Of a DNA stretch of 64,000 nucleotides, positions 26,200 to 35,670 are shown in pieces (positions within the stretch are counted from its first letter, which is position 1; each line of letters begins with the position of its first letter). The DNA is from Bacillus zhangzhouensis. Its GTDB lineage: Bacteria > Bacillota > Bacilli > Bacillales > Bacillaceae. The notes beneath the pieces were generated by a model. That model was not told where the DNA came from. It saw nothing but the letters and a program-made list of their open reading frames with translations, and did not search any database. The stretch spans positions 306,919 through 370,918 of the forward strand of contig NZ_JOTP01000001.1 in NCBI RefSeq assembly GCF_000715205.1. The letters run 5' to 3'. A program made the position numbers and the translations under genes.

Positions 26200-27509
26200 C
26201 GTCATTGATTGAAAAAGAAGTCAATCCTCACTTTGAACATTTTCTATTCGATTGGAATCAAAAGTTTCAATTTTTAGTAGGCGGCTATGGCTCCTCCAAA
26301 AGCTACCACATTGCTTTAAAACTGATCTTAAAGCTACTTGAGGAAAAGCGGACAGCCCTTGTCATCCGAGAGGTGTATGATACGCACAGGGAGTCGACAT
26401 TTTCTCTATTACAAGAGATCGTCAGCGACCTTGGCATTGATCATGTGGTGAAGTGCCGCAGTTCGCCACTTGCACTGACATTTCGAAACGGCAGCAGCAT
26501 CTTATTTAAAGGGCTCGACAAGCCTGAGAAATTGAAGTCGATCAACAATATCTCGATCATTTGGATTGAGGAGTGTTCAGAGGTCTCTTATGAAGGCTTC
26601 AAAGAGCTGCTGGGAAGGCTGAGGCATCCAGTATTACCTCTTTATATGATGTTATCGACCAATCCTGTTGGTCAGGATAATTGGACGTACAGACATTTCT
26701 TTCGAGATGAACAGCTGAAGCGATTTGTTCTTGATGACGAGACATTATACAAAAAGCGAACCGTTGTCATCAAGGATACGTACTATCATCACTCGACGGC
26801 AGAAGATAACCTATTTTTGCCTAAAAGCTATGTGAAGCAGCTGGATGAGCTGAAAGAATACGACCCGGACCTTTATCGAATTGCGAGGAAGGGGTTTTTT
26901 GGGATCAATGGTACAAAGGTTTTTCCTCAATTTGAGGTCAGAAGCCATTCTGACGTAGTAGAAGCGATTCAGCAGATTGAAAGACCGCTGAAACGAGCAG
27001 GCATGGATTTTGGTTTTGTTGAATCGTACAATGCGCTCATTCGATTAGCCGTCGATCATGAAAAAAAGTACTTATATATTTATTGGGAATATTACGACCG
27101 CGGAAAAACAGATGATGAAACAGCCGTTGATCTGAGAGAGTTTGTAGAATCAAAGGAACTTATTAAAGCAGACGCAGCAGAGCCTAAAACCATTCACTAT
27201 TTTCGGCAGCGTGGATTTCAAATGGTGGCTGCACATAAGTTTCAAGGCTCACGCTTGCAATATACAAAAAAGATCAAACGGTTTAAGAAAATCATTTGTT
27301 CCGATGCTTGCCCGTATACAATCTATGAACTTCAATCACTGACCTACAAGGCAGATAAGGACGGACGCCTAGAAGAAGATGAATTTCAAATCGACCCGCA
27401 CACATTATCAGCCATCTGGTATGCGCTGGATGATTATGAAGTGACGGATTTGAAACAGACCGCTTTGGAGCGTGTCCGTCCAAACAGAGAGAGGAGGTCC
27501 ATACAATGA
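26196..27509 (+). CDS. xtmB: Terminase large subunit
   Basis: A 437-residue ATPase-nuclease. The Walker A-like motif VGGYGSSKS is at about 28-36 and the Walker B/Glu motif IIWIEECSE near 124-132. The C-terminal RNase H-like nuclease has [10 protein letters not shown] with an acidic metal ligand around 271. It powers DNA translocation into the procapsid and cuts DNA. Its length and motifs match XtmB of PBSX. It overlaps the portal gene by four bases. Nothing suggests inactivation. Confidence 0.95.
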   Translation: MTSLIEKEVNPHFEHFLFDWNQKFQFLVGGYGSSKSYHIALKLILKLLEEKRTALVIREVYDTHRESTFSLLQEIVSDLGIDHVVKCRSSPLALTFRNGSSILFKGLDKPEKLKSINNISIIWIEECSEVSYEGFKELLGRLRHPVLPLYMMLSTNPVGQDNWTYRHFFRDEQLKRFVLDDETLYKKRTVVIKDTYYHHSTAEDNLFLPKSYVKQLDELKEYDPDLYRIARKGFFGINGTKVFPQFEVRSHSDVVEAIQQIERPLKRAGMDFGFVESYNALIRLAVDHEKKYLYIYWEYYDRGKTDDETAVDLREFVESKELIKADAAEPKTIHYFRQRGFQMVAAHKFQGSRLQYTKKIKRFKKIICSDACPYTIYELQSLTYKADKDGRLEEDEFQIDPHTLSAIWYALDDYEVTDLKQTALERVRPNRERRSIQ

Positions 27510-28963
27510 AACAATTGAAAGCCACGATTATGAAGGCAAACATGTCTGATCACACAAAACAAATGTATGCAGATGAATTTTCCTACGAAAAAGATGACAT
27601 TGTACCCCCGCCCTACAATATCAATGAATTAAAAAGCATGGCAGAATACTCGACCATTCTTCAGCAATGTATTGATGCTTATAAAACAAACATTTTAGGC
27701 TTTGGTTTTGGGGTGGAATATGCCTTTGACTTTAATGCAGAAGGTGTGAAACCGGCAAAAAAGAAGACCGCAGAGAAGGAATGGACAAGACTTGAAGAGT
27801 TTACGAAATACTTGAACTATGATGAGTCGGCCGATGTGATTCTTGGCTATGTCCTCGAAGACCGAGAGAAAACGGGCAATGGTTTTTTAGAGGTGCTTCG
27901 AGATGGACAAGGGAAGCCGGCAGGAATCGAGTATTTAGATACACTCCATATCCGCATTTGCAAGCTGAGTGAGCCAGTCGATGTCGAATTCCGATACACA
28001 GAAAACGGCGAATTGAAGACGATGAATCGAAAGAAACGATTTCGTAAATATGTACAGGTGATCAATGAAAAGAAAGTCTTTTTCAAGGAGTATGGTGATC
28101 CGCGCATATTAAATTATGAAACAGGCAAATACGATGACACCACGCCAGAGCCGCTTCAAGCAACAGAAGTGATCCATTTTAAAATCGGCAGTGGAACGTA
28201 TGGGATTCCCCGATGGATTGGCAATATCGTGAATATGTACGGAGCGCGCAAAGCAGAAGAACTGAACTATCTTTATTTTAAGCAAGGACGGCATGTACCT
28301 GGTGCCATTATTGTTGAAAATGGAATGCTGTCAGAGTCGTCCTATCAGCAGCTTCAAGATTATATGGACGATATTGAAGGATCTGATCATGCGCATAAAT
28401 TTTTATTGCTTGAAGTAGAAGGTCTTCCAACGGAAAAAGGGTTAACAGGTGAAGAAGATGTATCAAATGTCAAAGTGAACTTTAAATCCCTGGCAGAGAT
28501 ATTGCAAGAAGATGCGCTCTTTTTAGAATACGATGAAAAAACTAGGAATAAAATCCGCTCCGCTTTTCGCCTGCCGCCTATTTACACAGGTGAGTCTCAA
28601 GACTATAACAAAGCCACAGCAGATACTGCGCGTAAAACAACAGAGGAGCAGGTATTTCAGCCTGAGCGGCATCTCATTACAGGGAAACTCAATACCCTTT
28701 TCCTGCCGGACCTTGATATATGGCATGTCCGCTTTCTATTAAATGGACCTGATTTTAGAGATCCATTAGAGATCGCCAAGGTTCTGACGCCATTTATTCA
28801 GGCTGGGGCAGTGTCACCAAATGATTTGCGAGATCTGGCGGGACGCATTCTTGGGAAAACGTTAGAGGAATGGCCAGAGGAGCTCTATCACCGGCCCTTA
28901 GAAAGCCGCATAAAAACAACTGAAGAACAGCCTCAATCAGAGCCGAACCAGCTGGAGAAATAA
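27506..28963 (+). CDS. xkdE: Portal protein
   Basis: A 485-residue SPP1/PBSX-type portal protein. It starts [20 protein letters not shown] and contains [19 protein letters not shown] in the wing region and [22 protein letters not shown], a portal-family signature, near 350-370. Twelve copies form the DNA channel at the capsid vertex and dock terminase. AGGAGG lies upstream and the start is coupled to xtmB (ATGA overlap). Confidence 0.93.
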   Translation: MKQLKATIMKANMSDHTKQMYADEFSYEKDDIVPPPYNINELKSMAEYSTILQQCIDAYKTNILGFGFGVEYAFDFNAEGVKPAKKKTAEKEWTRLEEFTKYLNYDESADVILGYVLEDREKTGNGFLEVLRDGQGKPAGIEYLDTLHIRICKLSEPVDVEFRYTENGELKTMNRKKRFRKYVQVINEKKVFFKEYGDPRILNYETGKYDDTTPEPLQATEVIHFKIGSGTYGIPRWIGNIVNMYGARKAEELNYLYFKQGRHVPGAIIVENGMLSESSYQQLQDYMDDIEGSDHAHKFLLLEVEGLPTEKGLTGEEDVSNVKVNFKSLAEILQEDALFLEYDEKTRNKIRSAFRLPPIYTGESQDYNKATADTARKTTEEQVFQPERHLITGKLNTLFLPDLDIWHVRFLLNGPDFRDPLEIAKVLTPFIQAGAVSPNDLRDLAGRILGKTLEEWPEELYHRPLESRIKTTEEQPQSEPNQLEK

Positions 28964-29001
28964 ACAGAAGGACGTGAGCTTTTTTGAAAGGGGGTGAACA
29001 T

Positions 29002-30090
29002 ATGCCAAGAGAATTAAAAAACGCAAAAATTACGCATGTTTCCTATGTGGACAGGGCAGCAAACCAAAAGAAATTCTTTTTAATGAAAGCAAAGAAGAGG
29101 CAGCCTGACTTTCAAAAGGAAGTCAGTGTGCTCACGAAGGCAGAAGATGCTCATCGCCTAGTGTATGGGGTCGTGTATGAACCGAATACACCAGATGCAC
29201 ACCAAGACTTTATGTCAGCAAAGGAAATTGAACGAGCGGCTCATGGATTTATGAAGGATGCCCGTCACATTGACAAACAGCATGATTTTCAAGATGGTGT
29301 TGGCGAAGTCGTTGAATCATACATTGCCCCGGCGGATTTTGAAGTAGGCGGGGAATTGATTCGAAAAGGGTCTTGGGTGCTTGTGACAAAAGCTTCACAA
29401 GATATTTGGGATCAAATTCAGCAAGGCCACATTACAGGCTACTCAATGGCTGGGACGGCGGACATCGTGGCAATAGAAGAACAAGATCAGCTCCTGTCCC
29501 AGGGCACGAATGAGAGGGGGCTTTTTTCTTTGCTGAAAAATTTCTTTTTGAAAGAGGAAGGTGCAAACATGTCACAACAATTTTGGAGCGCTTTAGACCA
29601 TCTGCTGGAAACCTTACAGTCGAGTGATGGTGATGAGTCTAGCGTAAGAGCTGCGCTTGAACAATTGATTCCAATTGTGCAGGACGTTTTGAAGACAGAT
29701 GATGTGCTTCAAACGGTTGGCGAAAGACCAGCATCCGTTCAAAAGCAAGATGCCGCTTTGACGACGGACCAAGTACGAGAGCTCGAAAAAGCAAAAATGG
29801 CAATTGAGAACGTCTTACAGCAGGCTGAACATCAGGATACAGATCAAGCAGGGGAAGAACCTGTCCAAAAAGTGCTCGAGCAAGTGGTTGCACCGATTCG
29901 TCATCAGCTTTCTTCATTAGAGAAATCAGCCAGCAGAGAAAAGTTAGCGATGCAGCAAGTGCTTCAGCAGCAGCTTTTGCCTATTTCAGAGCGGATTCAC
30001 ATGCTTGAAAAAGCGCGGGGCATTTCAAAACAAACAATCCACGATACACAAAACGACAGTACAAAGCCCATTTGGGATGGCTTACTATAA
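29002..30090 (+). CDS. xkdF: XkdF-type capsid maturation protease (with possible scaffold domain)
   Basis: A 362-residue protein. The N-terminal half (about 45-170) is the XkdF putative serine protease domain, containing VYGVVYEPNTPDAHQDFMSA and DARHIDKQHDF. The C-terminal half (from about 190) is acidic, Gln-rich and coiled, as in scaffolding proteins. The preferred start is ATG 29002 with AAGGGGGTGA upstream; a TTG at 28984 is in frame. A second in-frame start (29569) with its own ribosome site could give a separate scaffold. Confidence 0.88.
   Translation: MPRELKNAKITHVSYVDRAANQKKFFLMKAKKRQPDFQKEVSVLTKAEDAHRLVYGVVYEPNTPDAHQDFMSAKEIERAAHGFMKDARHIDKQHDFQDGVGEVVESYIAPADFEVGGELIRKGSWVLVTKASQDIWDQIQQGHITGYSMAGTADIVAIEEQDQLLSQGTNERGLFSLLKNFFLKEEGANMSQQFWSALDHLLETLQSSDGDESSVRAALEQLIPIVQDVLKTDDVLQTVGERPASVQKQDAALTTDQVRELEKAKMAIENVLQQAEHQDTDQAGEEPVQKVLEQVVAPIRHQLSSLEKSASREKLAMQQVLQQQLLPISERIHMLEKARGISKQTIHDTQNDSTKPIWDGLL
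29569..30090 (+). CDS. Possible nested scaffold protein from an internal start in xkdF
   Basis: In frame with xkdF, ATG 29569 is preceded by AGAGGAAGGTG at suitable spacing. It would give a 173-residue product starting MSQQFWSALDHLLETLQSSD, almost wholly helical and acidic with repeated Gln, resembling a scaffold. This is the arrangement known for lambda C/Nu3. It is inference from the start signals and domain boundary. Confidence 0.45.
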   Translation: MSQQFWSALDHLLETLQSSDGDESSVRAALEQLIPIVQDVLKTDDVLQTVGERPASVQKQDAALTTDQVRELEKAKMAIENVLQQAEHQDTDQAGEEPVQKVLEQVVAPIRHQLSSLEKSASREKLAMQQVLQQQLLPISERIHMLEKARGISKQTIHDTQNDSTKPIWDGLL

Positions 30091-30112
30091 GCCAAAATAA
30101 GGAGGAAACAGT

Positions 30113-31036
30113 GTGAGAAATCAAGAGTTGATTCGAAAGGCCGAAATGACACTTGCTAGCTTAAAAACCGGCGGTCTCATGAACGCAACCCAATCCAATA
30201 CATTCATTAGAATGATGCAAAACACACCAACCGTTTTAAATGATGCACGCATCATTCCGATGGAAAGTGATTCACAAAAAATCGAAAAAATCGGCTTTGG
30301 CCAGCGTATTTTGCGTCCAGCAGAAGAAGGAAAAGCGCTTGATGCAAAAGACCGTGTTGTCCCAGCGACAAGCACTGTCCAGCTCAATGCAAAAGAGGTC
30401 ATTGCAGAGATTCACATGACCTACGACAGCATTGAAAACAATATTGAAAAAGACGGGATTCAGCAGACGATTATGCAAATGCTGGCGGAACGAGCGGCGG
30501 TAGATATTGAAGAGCTCATCGTCAATGGTGATACAACATCATCAGATCCGTTTTTAGCTCAAATGGATGGCGTAAGAAAACAGGCAGTATCTCATATTGT
30601 GGATGCAAATGGAGTAGAAATTAGCCGTCAAATGTTCAAACAAGCCTATAAAGCGATGCCATCAAAATATTTACGTGTTCCTCAGGATTTTCGTTTCTAT
30701 ACATCTCCAAGTTTAGAGGTCGAGTGGAAGGATCAAGTAGCAAACCGTCAGACAGGCTTGGGAGATGCAGCAATTCAAGGCGGACTTTCCTCCGCATTTG
30801 GTGTTCCTGTCAAAGGTCTTGCCAATATGCAGCCATATGACGAAGAGGGAACAGACGTATCAGATATTTTACTGACACACCCTAAAAACATTATCGTAGG
30901 TTTTTCTCGCAATATTCGTATTGAAGTAGAAAAAGATATTCGCAGCCGTAAGTTTATTATTGTCCTGACAGCGAAGCTAGACAGTAAATTTGAGGAAGAG
31001 GATGCTGTAGCAAAAGTGATGAAAGTGAAAGAGTAG
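30113..31036 (+). CDS. xkdG: Major capsid protein
   Basis: A 307-residue HK97-fold type capsid protein, XkdG-like, starting at GTG with AGGAGGAAAC upstream. Features include an N-terminal helical arm and [20 protein letters not shown] in the spine-helix region, and [21 protein letters not shown] in the A-domain. Capsid proteins of this group form small heads; in PBSX they hold about 13 kb of host DNA. It directly follows the protease/scaffold gene, the canonical order. Confidence 0.92.
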   Translation: MRNQELIRKAEMTLASLKTGGLMNATQSNTFIRMMQNTPTVLNDARIIPMESDSQKIEKIGFGQRILRPAEEGKALDAKDRVVPATSTVQLNAKEVIAEIHMTYDSIENNIEKDGIQQTIMQMLAERAAVDIEELIVNGDTTSSDPFLAQMDGVRKQAVSHIVDANGVEISRQMFKQAYKAMPSKYLRVPQDFRFYTSPSLEVEWKDQVANRQTGLGDAAIQGGLSSAFGVPVKGLANMQPYDEEGTDVSDILLTHPKNIIVGFSRNIRIEVEKDIRSRKFIIVLTAKLDSKFEEEDAVAKVMKVKE

Positions 31037-31049
31037 GTGACGGCAGGCC

Positions 31050-31433
31050 ATGATTATTTCTGCTGAAGAAGTACAAGCCTATTCTGTATTTGATCGTGTG
31101 AAAAATCGATCTGTAGAGAGACTGACAGCAGATATCATCGAAGCAGAAGCTGCAGTATTTCAGATCGTAGGTCACGATTTCACAAGTGAAAAATATCAGC
31201 CCCTCCCTGAAAAAGCAAGAATCGCATTATTAAAAATGGCCCAGTATTTTGCCATGCTGAATGATGATGAATCTATGGTGAAAGGCTTTACGTCAGAAAA
31301 AATGGGCGATTATTCATATGCGAAGGCAGCTGATCAAGTCAAAGGCAGACCTCATGTATATGCCTTGCTTGTCGATTACATTGAACCATCGCTCACTGGC
31401 GGCAGTGCAAAATTAAAGGTGAGATCATTATGA
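31050..31433 (+). CDS. YqbG-like head-tail connector protein (DUF3199)
   Basis: A 127-residue protein starting MIISAEEVQAYSVFDRVKNR, with a helical body (ARIALLKMAQYFAMLNDDE), matching the DUF3199 family (YqbG in skin). By position after the capsid gene it should be a head-completion or adaptor protein under the portal. It overlaps the next gene by four bases. Confidence 0.75.
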   Translation: MIISAEEVQAYSVFDRVKNRSVERLTADIIEAEAAVFQIVGHDFTSEKYQPLPEKARIALLKMAQYFAMLNDDESMVKGFTSEKMGDYSYAKAADQVKGRPHVYALLVDYIEPSLTGGSAKLKVRSL

Positions 31434-31786
31434 GTTATCAATCTCTATTAACGGATCGCTGTGATCTTTATCACCTTGAACGCGAGGAGGCGGCCCGGGG
31501 TAAATTTGGGATTCCAGCTGGGGATTTGCAAATAACACTTTCCTATTCTGATACTCCGAGTTTGAGAGATGTCTCTTGCTATGTCATAGAAAAAAGTCAG
31601 TCACTCGTGCAAGAAGAACCGAAGACAGTGATTTATCAATCCTATCTTGTCCATTTTCCTTTAGCAAGTGATATTCGCTTGCATGACAAGATGGTGTGGA
31701 ATGGGGTCTCGCTTAAATTACAGCAGCCCAAAATAGTGAAAAATCATCACATTGAAGTGATGGCAGTCAGGAAGGAAAATCTATGA
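31430..31786 (+). CDS. xkdH: XkdH/YqbH-type head closure protein
   Basis: A 118-residue protein starting MSYQSLLTDRCDLYHLERE, rich in beta strands, typical of the DUF3599/XkdH family that closes the head below the adaptor. It overlaps both neighbours by ATGA-type junctions, so it is translated in a coupled set. Identification rests on size, order and the LTDRCDLYH start. Confidence 0.8.
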   Translation: MSYQSLLTDRCDLYHLEREEAARGKFGIPAGDLQITLSYSDTPSLRDVSCYVIEKSQSLVQEEPKTVIYQSYLVHFPLASDIRLHDKMVWNGVSLKLQQPKIVKNHHIEVMAVRKENL

Positions 31787-32280
31787 AAATTGATGGACTT
31801 GATCGGCTGCTTTCACAGCTACATACGGCATGTGATGGCGGCTTAAAGGCAGAATATCAAGATTGGTTGCAGGAGATGGGCTTGCAGCTTTTAGACATCA
31901 TTCAGGATGAATTAATCAAGGAGAATGCGGTCGATACAGGCCGGCTTCTAAGCTCCTTTAGGCAAGGTGATAAGGAGAATCATTTTCTCATCTCACGAGG
32001 CGGTCTCACGCTTGAAGTGGGGACGCAGCTTGATTATGCCTCATACGTCAATGACGGACATGCCACTTCTTCAAATGGAGAGCGAAGATGGGTGCCTGGC
32101 AGATGGGCTGGTGGCCGCTTTGAATATGATCCGAATGCAAGTACAGGGATGATGCTTGCATCTCAATGGATTGACGGAAATGGCTACTGGGACCATGCTG
32201 TCATGCTCTATGAGCAAATGTTTGAACATTCGCTAGATCGGAAGCTTCAAAGCTGGATCGATCGACATTTTGGGAGGTGA
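31783..32280 (+). CDS. xkdI: XkdI-type tail completion protein (HK97 gp10-like)
   Basis: A 165-residue protein with the gp10-like pattern: DIIQDELIKENAVDTGRLL, then VEVGTQLDYASYVNDGHATS-like residues (LEVGTQLDYASYVNDGHATS), and RWVPGRWAGGRFEYD. These neck proteins help join head and tail. It is coupled to xkdH by a four-base overlap. A shadow frame on the same strand has no merit. Confidence 0.85.
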   Translation: MKIDGLDRLLSQLHTACDGGLKAEYQDWLQEMGLQLLDIIQDELIKENAVDTGRLLSSFRQGDKENHFLISRGGLTLEVGTQLDYASYVNDGHATSSNGERRWVPGRWAGGRFEYDPNASTGMMLASQWIDGNGYWDHAVMLYEQMFEHSLDRKLQSWIDRHFGR

Positions 32281-32284
32281 TTGA

Positions 32285-32740
32285 ATGAATCAAGAAGTCG
32301 GGGCAATCATGCATTATATCTACACACACTTTCCTGTCACAATGTATGATCGCCTTCTGCCAGAGCGCTTTCAAGTTCCGTCTGTGTACGTGCCGCCAGT
32401 GACAGTCATCAGCGGTCCAGATACGGTCTCTACCTTTATGAAATCTTATTCGCTGCAAGTGAAAGTGTTTCATATCGATACAGAAAAAGCGCATGATGCG
32501 GCAGAAACAGTCGTCGATGCATTGCTTGCTGATCGTCAAATCATTCAGATGATGAGCGAAGATGGAGAGGTGCTTGATGATTATGTCCGCATAAAAAGAG
32601 TGGAAACAAGAATCATAGATCAAGGCGTAGCAGCGATTGTCCTGACGTGGGATAGCAGCTATTGGTACAACCGAGACAAACAGCCAAGCCTTGAAAATAT
32701 CAACTTTTCAGATGGGGTGATCAAACGTGAGCAAGACTAA
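32285..32740 (+). CDS. xkdJ: XkdJ-type tail terminator-like protein
   Basis: A 151-residue protein starting MNQEVGAIMHYIYTHFPVTM. Position and length fit XkdJ/YqbJ, which are thought to act at the head-proximal end of the contractile tail. The ATG follows GGGAGGTGATTGA. It overlaps the next small gene, which starts at GTG 32727. Confidence 0.8.
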   Translation: MNQEVGAIMHYIYTHFPVTMYDRLLPERFQVPSVYVPPVTVISGPDTVSTFMKSYSLQVKVFHIDTEKAHDAAETVVDALLADRQIIQMMSEDGEVLDDYVRIKRVETRIIDQGVAAIVLTWDSSYWYNRDKQPSLENINFSDGVIKREQD

Positions 32741-32939
32741 AAAAGCACAGCTCGATCAAACAGCTGGCGAAGAAAAAGAATTTGGCTTTTCATTTGAAGC
32801 CTTAAAAGAGCACAGTAAGGATCTTTTTGGGGTAAAACCAGAAATCCTTGAAGGTGCTCTTTTTTATATCAAACATCAACCAATTACAAAAACAGAAGCA
32901 AAGAAGCATATTGATGCTTTTTTGTCCAAGGAGGTTTAA
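32727..32939 (+). CDS. YqzN/YkzM-type small tail protein
   Basis: A 70-residue, charged protein starting at GTG with MSKTKKAQLDQTAGEEKEFG and ending in a helical EAKKHIDAFLSKEV. PBSX and skin carry a similar small gene (YkzL/YqzN/YkzM group) between xkdJ and the sheath gene. Its function is unknown, perhaps an assembly chaperone for the sheath. GGGGTGATC is the likely ribosome site. Confidence 0.65.
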   Translation: MSKTKKAQLDQTAGEEKEFGFSFEALKEHSKDLFGVKPEILEGALFYIKHQPITKTEAKKHIDAFLSKEV

Positions 32940-32942
32940 AGG

Positions 32943-34289
32943 ATGAACGGAGGCACTTTTACACCAGGTACAGAGAAAAAGCGTCCTGGTATTTACTTTA
33001 ATTTTAAAACAACAGCAGAGCAGCGAATTACTTTAGGCGATCGAGGTACGGTGGCACTTCCTCTTGTGATGAGCTGGGGAGAACCAAAAACCTTTATTTC
33101 CATTTCCAATATGGAAGATTTAAATAAAAAGGTTGGACTTAACATTGATGATAAGTCACTCCTTCTTTTCCGTGAAGCAAAGAAAAAAGCACAAACGGTC
33201 TTGCTTTACCGCTTAAATGAAGGAGAACCAGCCAAAGCCGAAATCGCAGAAAACTTTGTCGTCACAGCGAACTATGGTGGCCAAAAAGGAAACGAGATCA
33301 CTGTACAAGTCGCAGAAAATGTACTTGATAGCACAAAGCGCGACGTTATCACCTATCTTGGAACAGATATTGTCGATAAGCAGATTGTCACTGATGTCAA
33401 AGATCTTGTGAAAAACAAATATGTTCAATTTTCTGGTGAAGGTGAAGCGGTCATCACAGCTGGTGTGGCACTAAGCGGTGGGAAAAATGGTGTGGCAAGT
33501 GTCGCAGATTACACAGCTTTCCTAGAAGCAGCCGAAACAGAATACTTTGATGTCATTGCTCTTCCTGTCGATAATAGCGAGCAATTAAAAGCAACCTTCT
33601 CCTCATTTATTGAGCGGTTACGTGATAAGCAAGGACGTAAAGTGCAAGGGGTTGTCGCCAATTATGCAGCTGACCAAGAGGGGATCATCAATGTCACAAG
33701 CGGTGTTGTTCTAGAAGACGGAACAGAACTGACGCCTGCTCAAACAACAGCATGGGTCGCAGGTGCAAGTGCAGGAGCGAACTTTAATCAGTCACTGACC
33801 TTTGTTGAATACGAAGGAGCAGTCGATACATTAGAACGTCTTGACAATGATCAAGTCGAATACCGATTATCACAAGGGGAGTTCCTTTTCACCTTTGATG
33901 CGAGAGATCGTACTGTGAGTGTTGAAAAAGATATTAACTCTTTGACAAGTTTTACAGTTGAAAAGAACCAGCAAATGGCGAAAAACAAAATCATTCGTGT
34001 GCTTGATGCGATCAACAATGATTTAACGTTTGAATTGAAAAATTTGATTAAATTACGTAAAGCCAATGGCAACGACATTCCAGCATCAGATGATGGTGTG
34101 CAGCTTGTGAAAACACTCATTACGCAGTATCTCACACAGCTTCAAGATGGCAGCGGCATTACAGGCTTTAACTCAGAAACAGATATCGTGATTGGTCTCA
34201 ATGAAGATCGTGATGGATTTATGATTGATTTAGCGGTTCAACCAGTAGATGCAGCAGAAAAATTCTATTTCAATGTGGAGGTGAAGTAA
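32943..34289 (+). CDS. xkdK: Contractile tail sheath protein
   Basis: A 448-residue sheath protein, XkdK-like: it starts MNGGTFTPGTEKKRPGIYFN, has the central domain DYTAFLEAAETEYFDVIALP and the conserved C-terminal contractile core VEKDINSLTSFTVEKN. Such subunits surround the tube and contract to drive it through the target envelope. AAGGAGG precedes the ATG. Its presence shows a myovirus-type tail, consistent with a killer particle. Confidence 0.94.
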   Translation: MNGGTFTPGTEKKRPGIYFNFKTTAEQRITLGDRGTVALPLVMSWGEPKTFISISNMEDLNKKVGLNIDDKSLLLFREAKKKAQTVLLYRLNEGEPAKAEIAENFVVTANYGGQKGNEITVQVAENVLDSTKRDVITYLGTDIVDKQIVTDVKDLVKNKYVQFSGEGEAVITAGVALSGGKNGVASVADYTAFLEAAETEYFDVIALPVDNSEQLKATFSSFIERLRDKQGRKVQGVVANYAADQEGIINVTSGVVLEDGTELTPAQTTAWVAGASAGANFNQSLTFVEYEGAVDTLERLDNDQVEYRLSQGEFLFTFDARDRTVSVEKDINSLTSFTVEKNQQMAKNKIIRVLDAINNDLTFELKNLIKLRKANGNDIPASDDGVQLVKTLITQYLTQLQDGSGITGFNSETDIVIGLNEDRDGFMIDLAVQPVDAAEKFYFNVEVK

Positions 34290-34290
34290 G

Positions 34291-34734
34291 ATGGCTTTTA
34301 AAGCGCAAAATACAATTTCAGGTAAAGAAGGTCGTCTTTTCTTAGAAGGTGAAGAGCTAGCATTTATCAAAACCTTCGAAGCAAACGTGGAGAAAAACAA
34401 ATCGGAAGTCAACGTCATGGGCCGCCGAATGACTGGTCATAAAACAACCGGTGCAAACGGAACAGGAACTGCGACGTTCTATAAAGTCACTTCACGTTTC
34501 GTTCAACTAATGCTCAACTATGTGAAAAAAGGGGAAGATCCTTATTTCACTCTTCAAGCTGTGCTTGAAGATAAATCATCTGGCCGAGGCACAGAGCGTG
34601 TGACATTATTTGATGTCAACTTTGACTCAGCTAAAATTGCTGGACTGGATGTCGATTCAGAGGCACTTGAAGAAGAAGTTCCTTTCACATTCGAGGACTT
34701 TGACCTGCCTGAAAAGCTAAAGAATTCTTTCTAA
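34291..34734 (+). CDS. xkdM: Tail tube protein
   Basis: A 147-residue protein, XkdM-like, starting MAFKAQNTISGKEGRLFLEG, with NGTGTATFYKVTSRFVQLML, the typical tube fold of contractile tails. It follows the sheath by one base, and GGAGGTGAAG provides the ribosome site. The late operon is then interrupted by a 495-nt segment without structural genes, which holds a toxin-antitoxin locus. Confidence 0.92.
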   Translation: MAFKAQNTISGKEGRLFLEGEELAFIKTFEANVEKNKSEVNVMGRRMTGHKTTGANGTGTATFYKVTSRFVQLMLNYVKKGEDPYFTLQAVLEDKSSGRGTERVTLFDVNFDSAKIAGLDVDSEALEEEVPFTFEDFDLPEKLKNSF

Positions 34735-34783
34735 TAGGTTATGTGAATTCGCTAAGTAACATTGGCAGATTGAAAAAGGAATG

Positions 34784-34792
34784 TGTTATAAT
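34784..34792 (+). promoter_or_regulatory. Extended -10 promoter for the antisense RNA
   Basis: TGTTATAAT is a perfect extended -10 element. A TTGGCA (34762-34767) lies 19 nt upstream as a weak -35. Transcription would begin near 34799. Confidence 0.6.
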
Positions 34793-34798
34793 GCAGTT

Positions 34799-34996
34799 AG
34801 AATGCTCAAAGCATTCCAAAAACAGAAGATGATGTTTACATGCAGAGTGATTTGCATATAATAAAAAGAAGCCAGGATGTTGGCGCATCCCGGCAATGTA
34901 CAATGAGGCCCTTCAAGGGGCTGACTAATCGAATAGGATGTTCAGGATAGACTTTCCCTTTTACCTACCAAAGCTCAAGGGGGGAGTCTATTTTTT
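34799..34996 (+). ncRNA. Antisense antitoxin RNA (SR5/RatA-like), about 198 nt
   Basis: The transcript is inferred from the extended -10 promoter upstream and a strong terminator with stem ATAGACT (34947-34953) / AGTCTAT (34985-34991) plus T residues. It is complementary to about 130 nt of the 3' half of the toxin mRNA, including its last codon and stop. In the known BsrE/SR5, BsrG/SR4 and TxpA/RatA pairs such an RNA promotes toxin mRNA degradation by RNase III. Confidence 0.65.
34862..34894 (-). terminator. Terminator of the toxin mRNA
   Basis: The minus-strand stem GCCGGGATG / CATCCTGGC is followed by a T-rich tract (TTCTTTTTA). Confidence 0.75.
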
Positions 34997-35071
34997 GTCT
35001 ATATACGTCAACAGGGCAATGATAAATGACCCGAATGCAAGCTTTAACATCAGTGCTTGAAATGTTGACAT
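34988..35071 (-). CDS. BsrE-like type I toxin peptide
   Basis: A 27-residue hydrophobic peptide starting MSTFQALMLKLAFGSFIIAL and ending in TYIDKK. It closely resembles BsrE of B. subtilis as I remember it (also starting MSTFQALML). A strong ribosome site GGGGGTGATG precedes the ATG. The minus-strand promoter (TATAAT complement at 35143-35148) gives a start near 35136 and, with the terminator at 34862-34894, an mRNA of about 270 nt. These toxins damage the membrane or envelope when the antisense RNA is lost. In skin, txpA/ratA occupies the same position, between yqbM and yqbN. Confidence 0.78.
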   Translation of the reverse strand: MSTFQALMLKLAFGSFIIALLTYIDKK

Positions 35072-35142
35072 GAGCATCACCCCCTTCCTATCGGGGATGA
35101 GCCAGACGCCCTTGAGCAAGCCGTTCAATTGTACAATTTAGA

Positions 35143-35148
35143 TTATAC
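35143..35148 (-). promoter_or_regulatory. Promoter -10 of the toxin mRNA
   Basis: A perfect TATAAT on the minus strand, preceded by an imperfect -35 region (TGTACT, 16 nt upstream). It is 72 nt upstream of the toxin start codon, a long leader as in BsrG/BsrE mRNAs. Confidence 0.6.
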
Positions 35149-35229
35149 ATGAAAAAATTGGAAAGTACATTCAAAAAATGGATGTGCTTTTTTGCATTCA
35201 AAAAAACAAACCAAAGGGAGTTTTTAAAC

Positions 35230-35670
35230 ATGAGCGAAAAACAAACATTTGATCTTTCATTTTTTATGCCAGGACAAACAGTAGAAGCAGAAGAAGTCAA
35301 AGTACCGATTTCCAAGCGTTTTGTTGATAAAAAAGGGAATGTCATTCCTTTTGTCTTTAAAGCCATTACAACTGAACGGATTGATGAACTTGAAAAAGAA
35401 AACACAACCTTCAAAAATGTCAAAGGCAGAGGACGTGTGAAGGACTTAGACAGTCAGCGCTTCTACGCACGTATTGCGATTGAATCGACGATTTACCCAG
35501 ATTTCCGCTCAAAGGAATTAAGAGAAGCCTACAGCACACAAGATCCAGTTGAAGTCGCAAAACGTGTTTTATCTGTCGGCGGTGAATACGCAAACTGGTT
35601 AAACAAAGCCATTGAAATCAACGGGTTTGAAGACGAAATTGAAGATTTAGAAGACGCAGCAAAAAACTAA
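35230..35670 (+). CDS. xkdN: Tail assembly chaperone XkdN (zero-frame product)
   Basis: A 146-residue protein starting MSEKQTFDLSFFMPGQTVEA and ending FEDEIEDLEDAAKN. It is XkdN-like, the counterpart of lambda gpG, encoded just before the tape measure. The ATG at 35230 follows AAAGGGAG; an in-frame ATG at 35149 is within the toxin promoter and is not favoured. The final codons GCA AAA AAC TAA contain a classic -1 slippery heptamer, so a minority of ribosomes should continue into the 60-codon extension. Confidence 0.9.
   Translation: MSEKQTFDLSFFMPGQTVEAEEVKVPISKRFVDKKGNVIPFVFKAITTERIDELEKENTTFKNVKGRGRVKDLDSQRFYARIAIESTIYPDFRSKELREAYSTQDPVEVAKRVLSVGGEYANWLNKAIEINGFEDEIEDLEDAAKN

Noticed and set aside
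35149..35229. N-terminal extension of xkdN from ATG 35149
   Set aside because: It overlaps the toxin promoter region, has no ribosome site, and the ATG at 35230 has AAAGGGAG.
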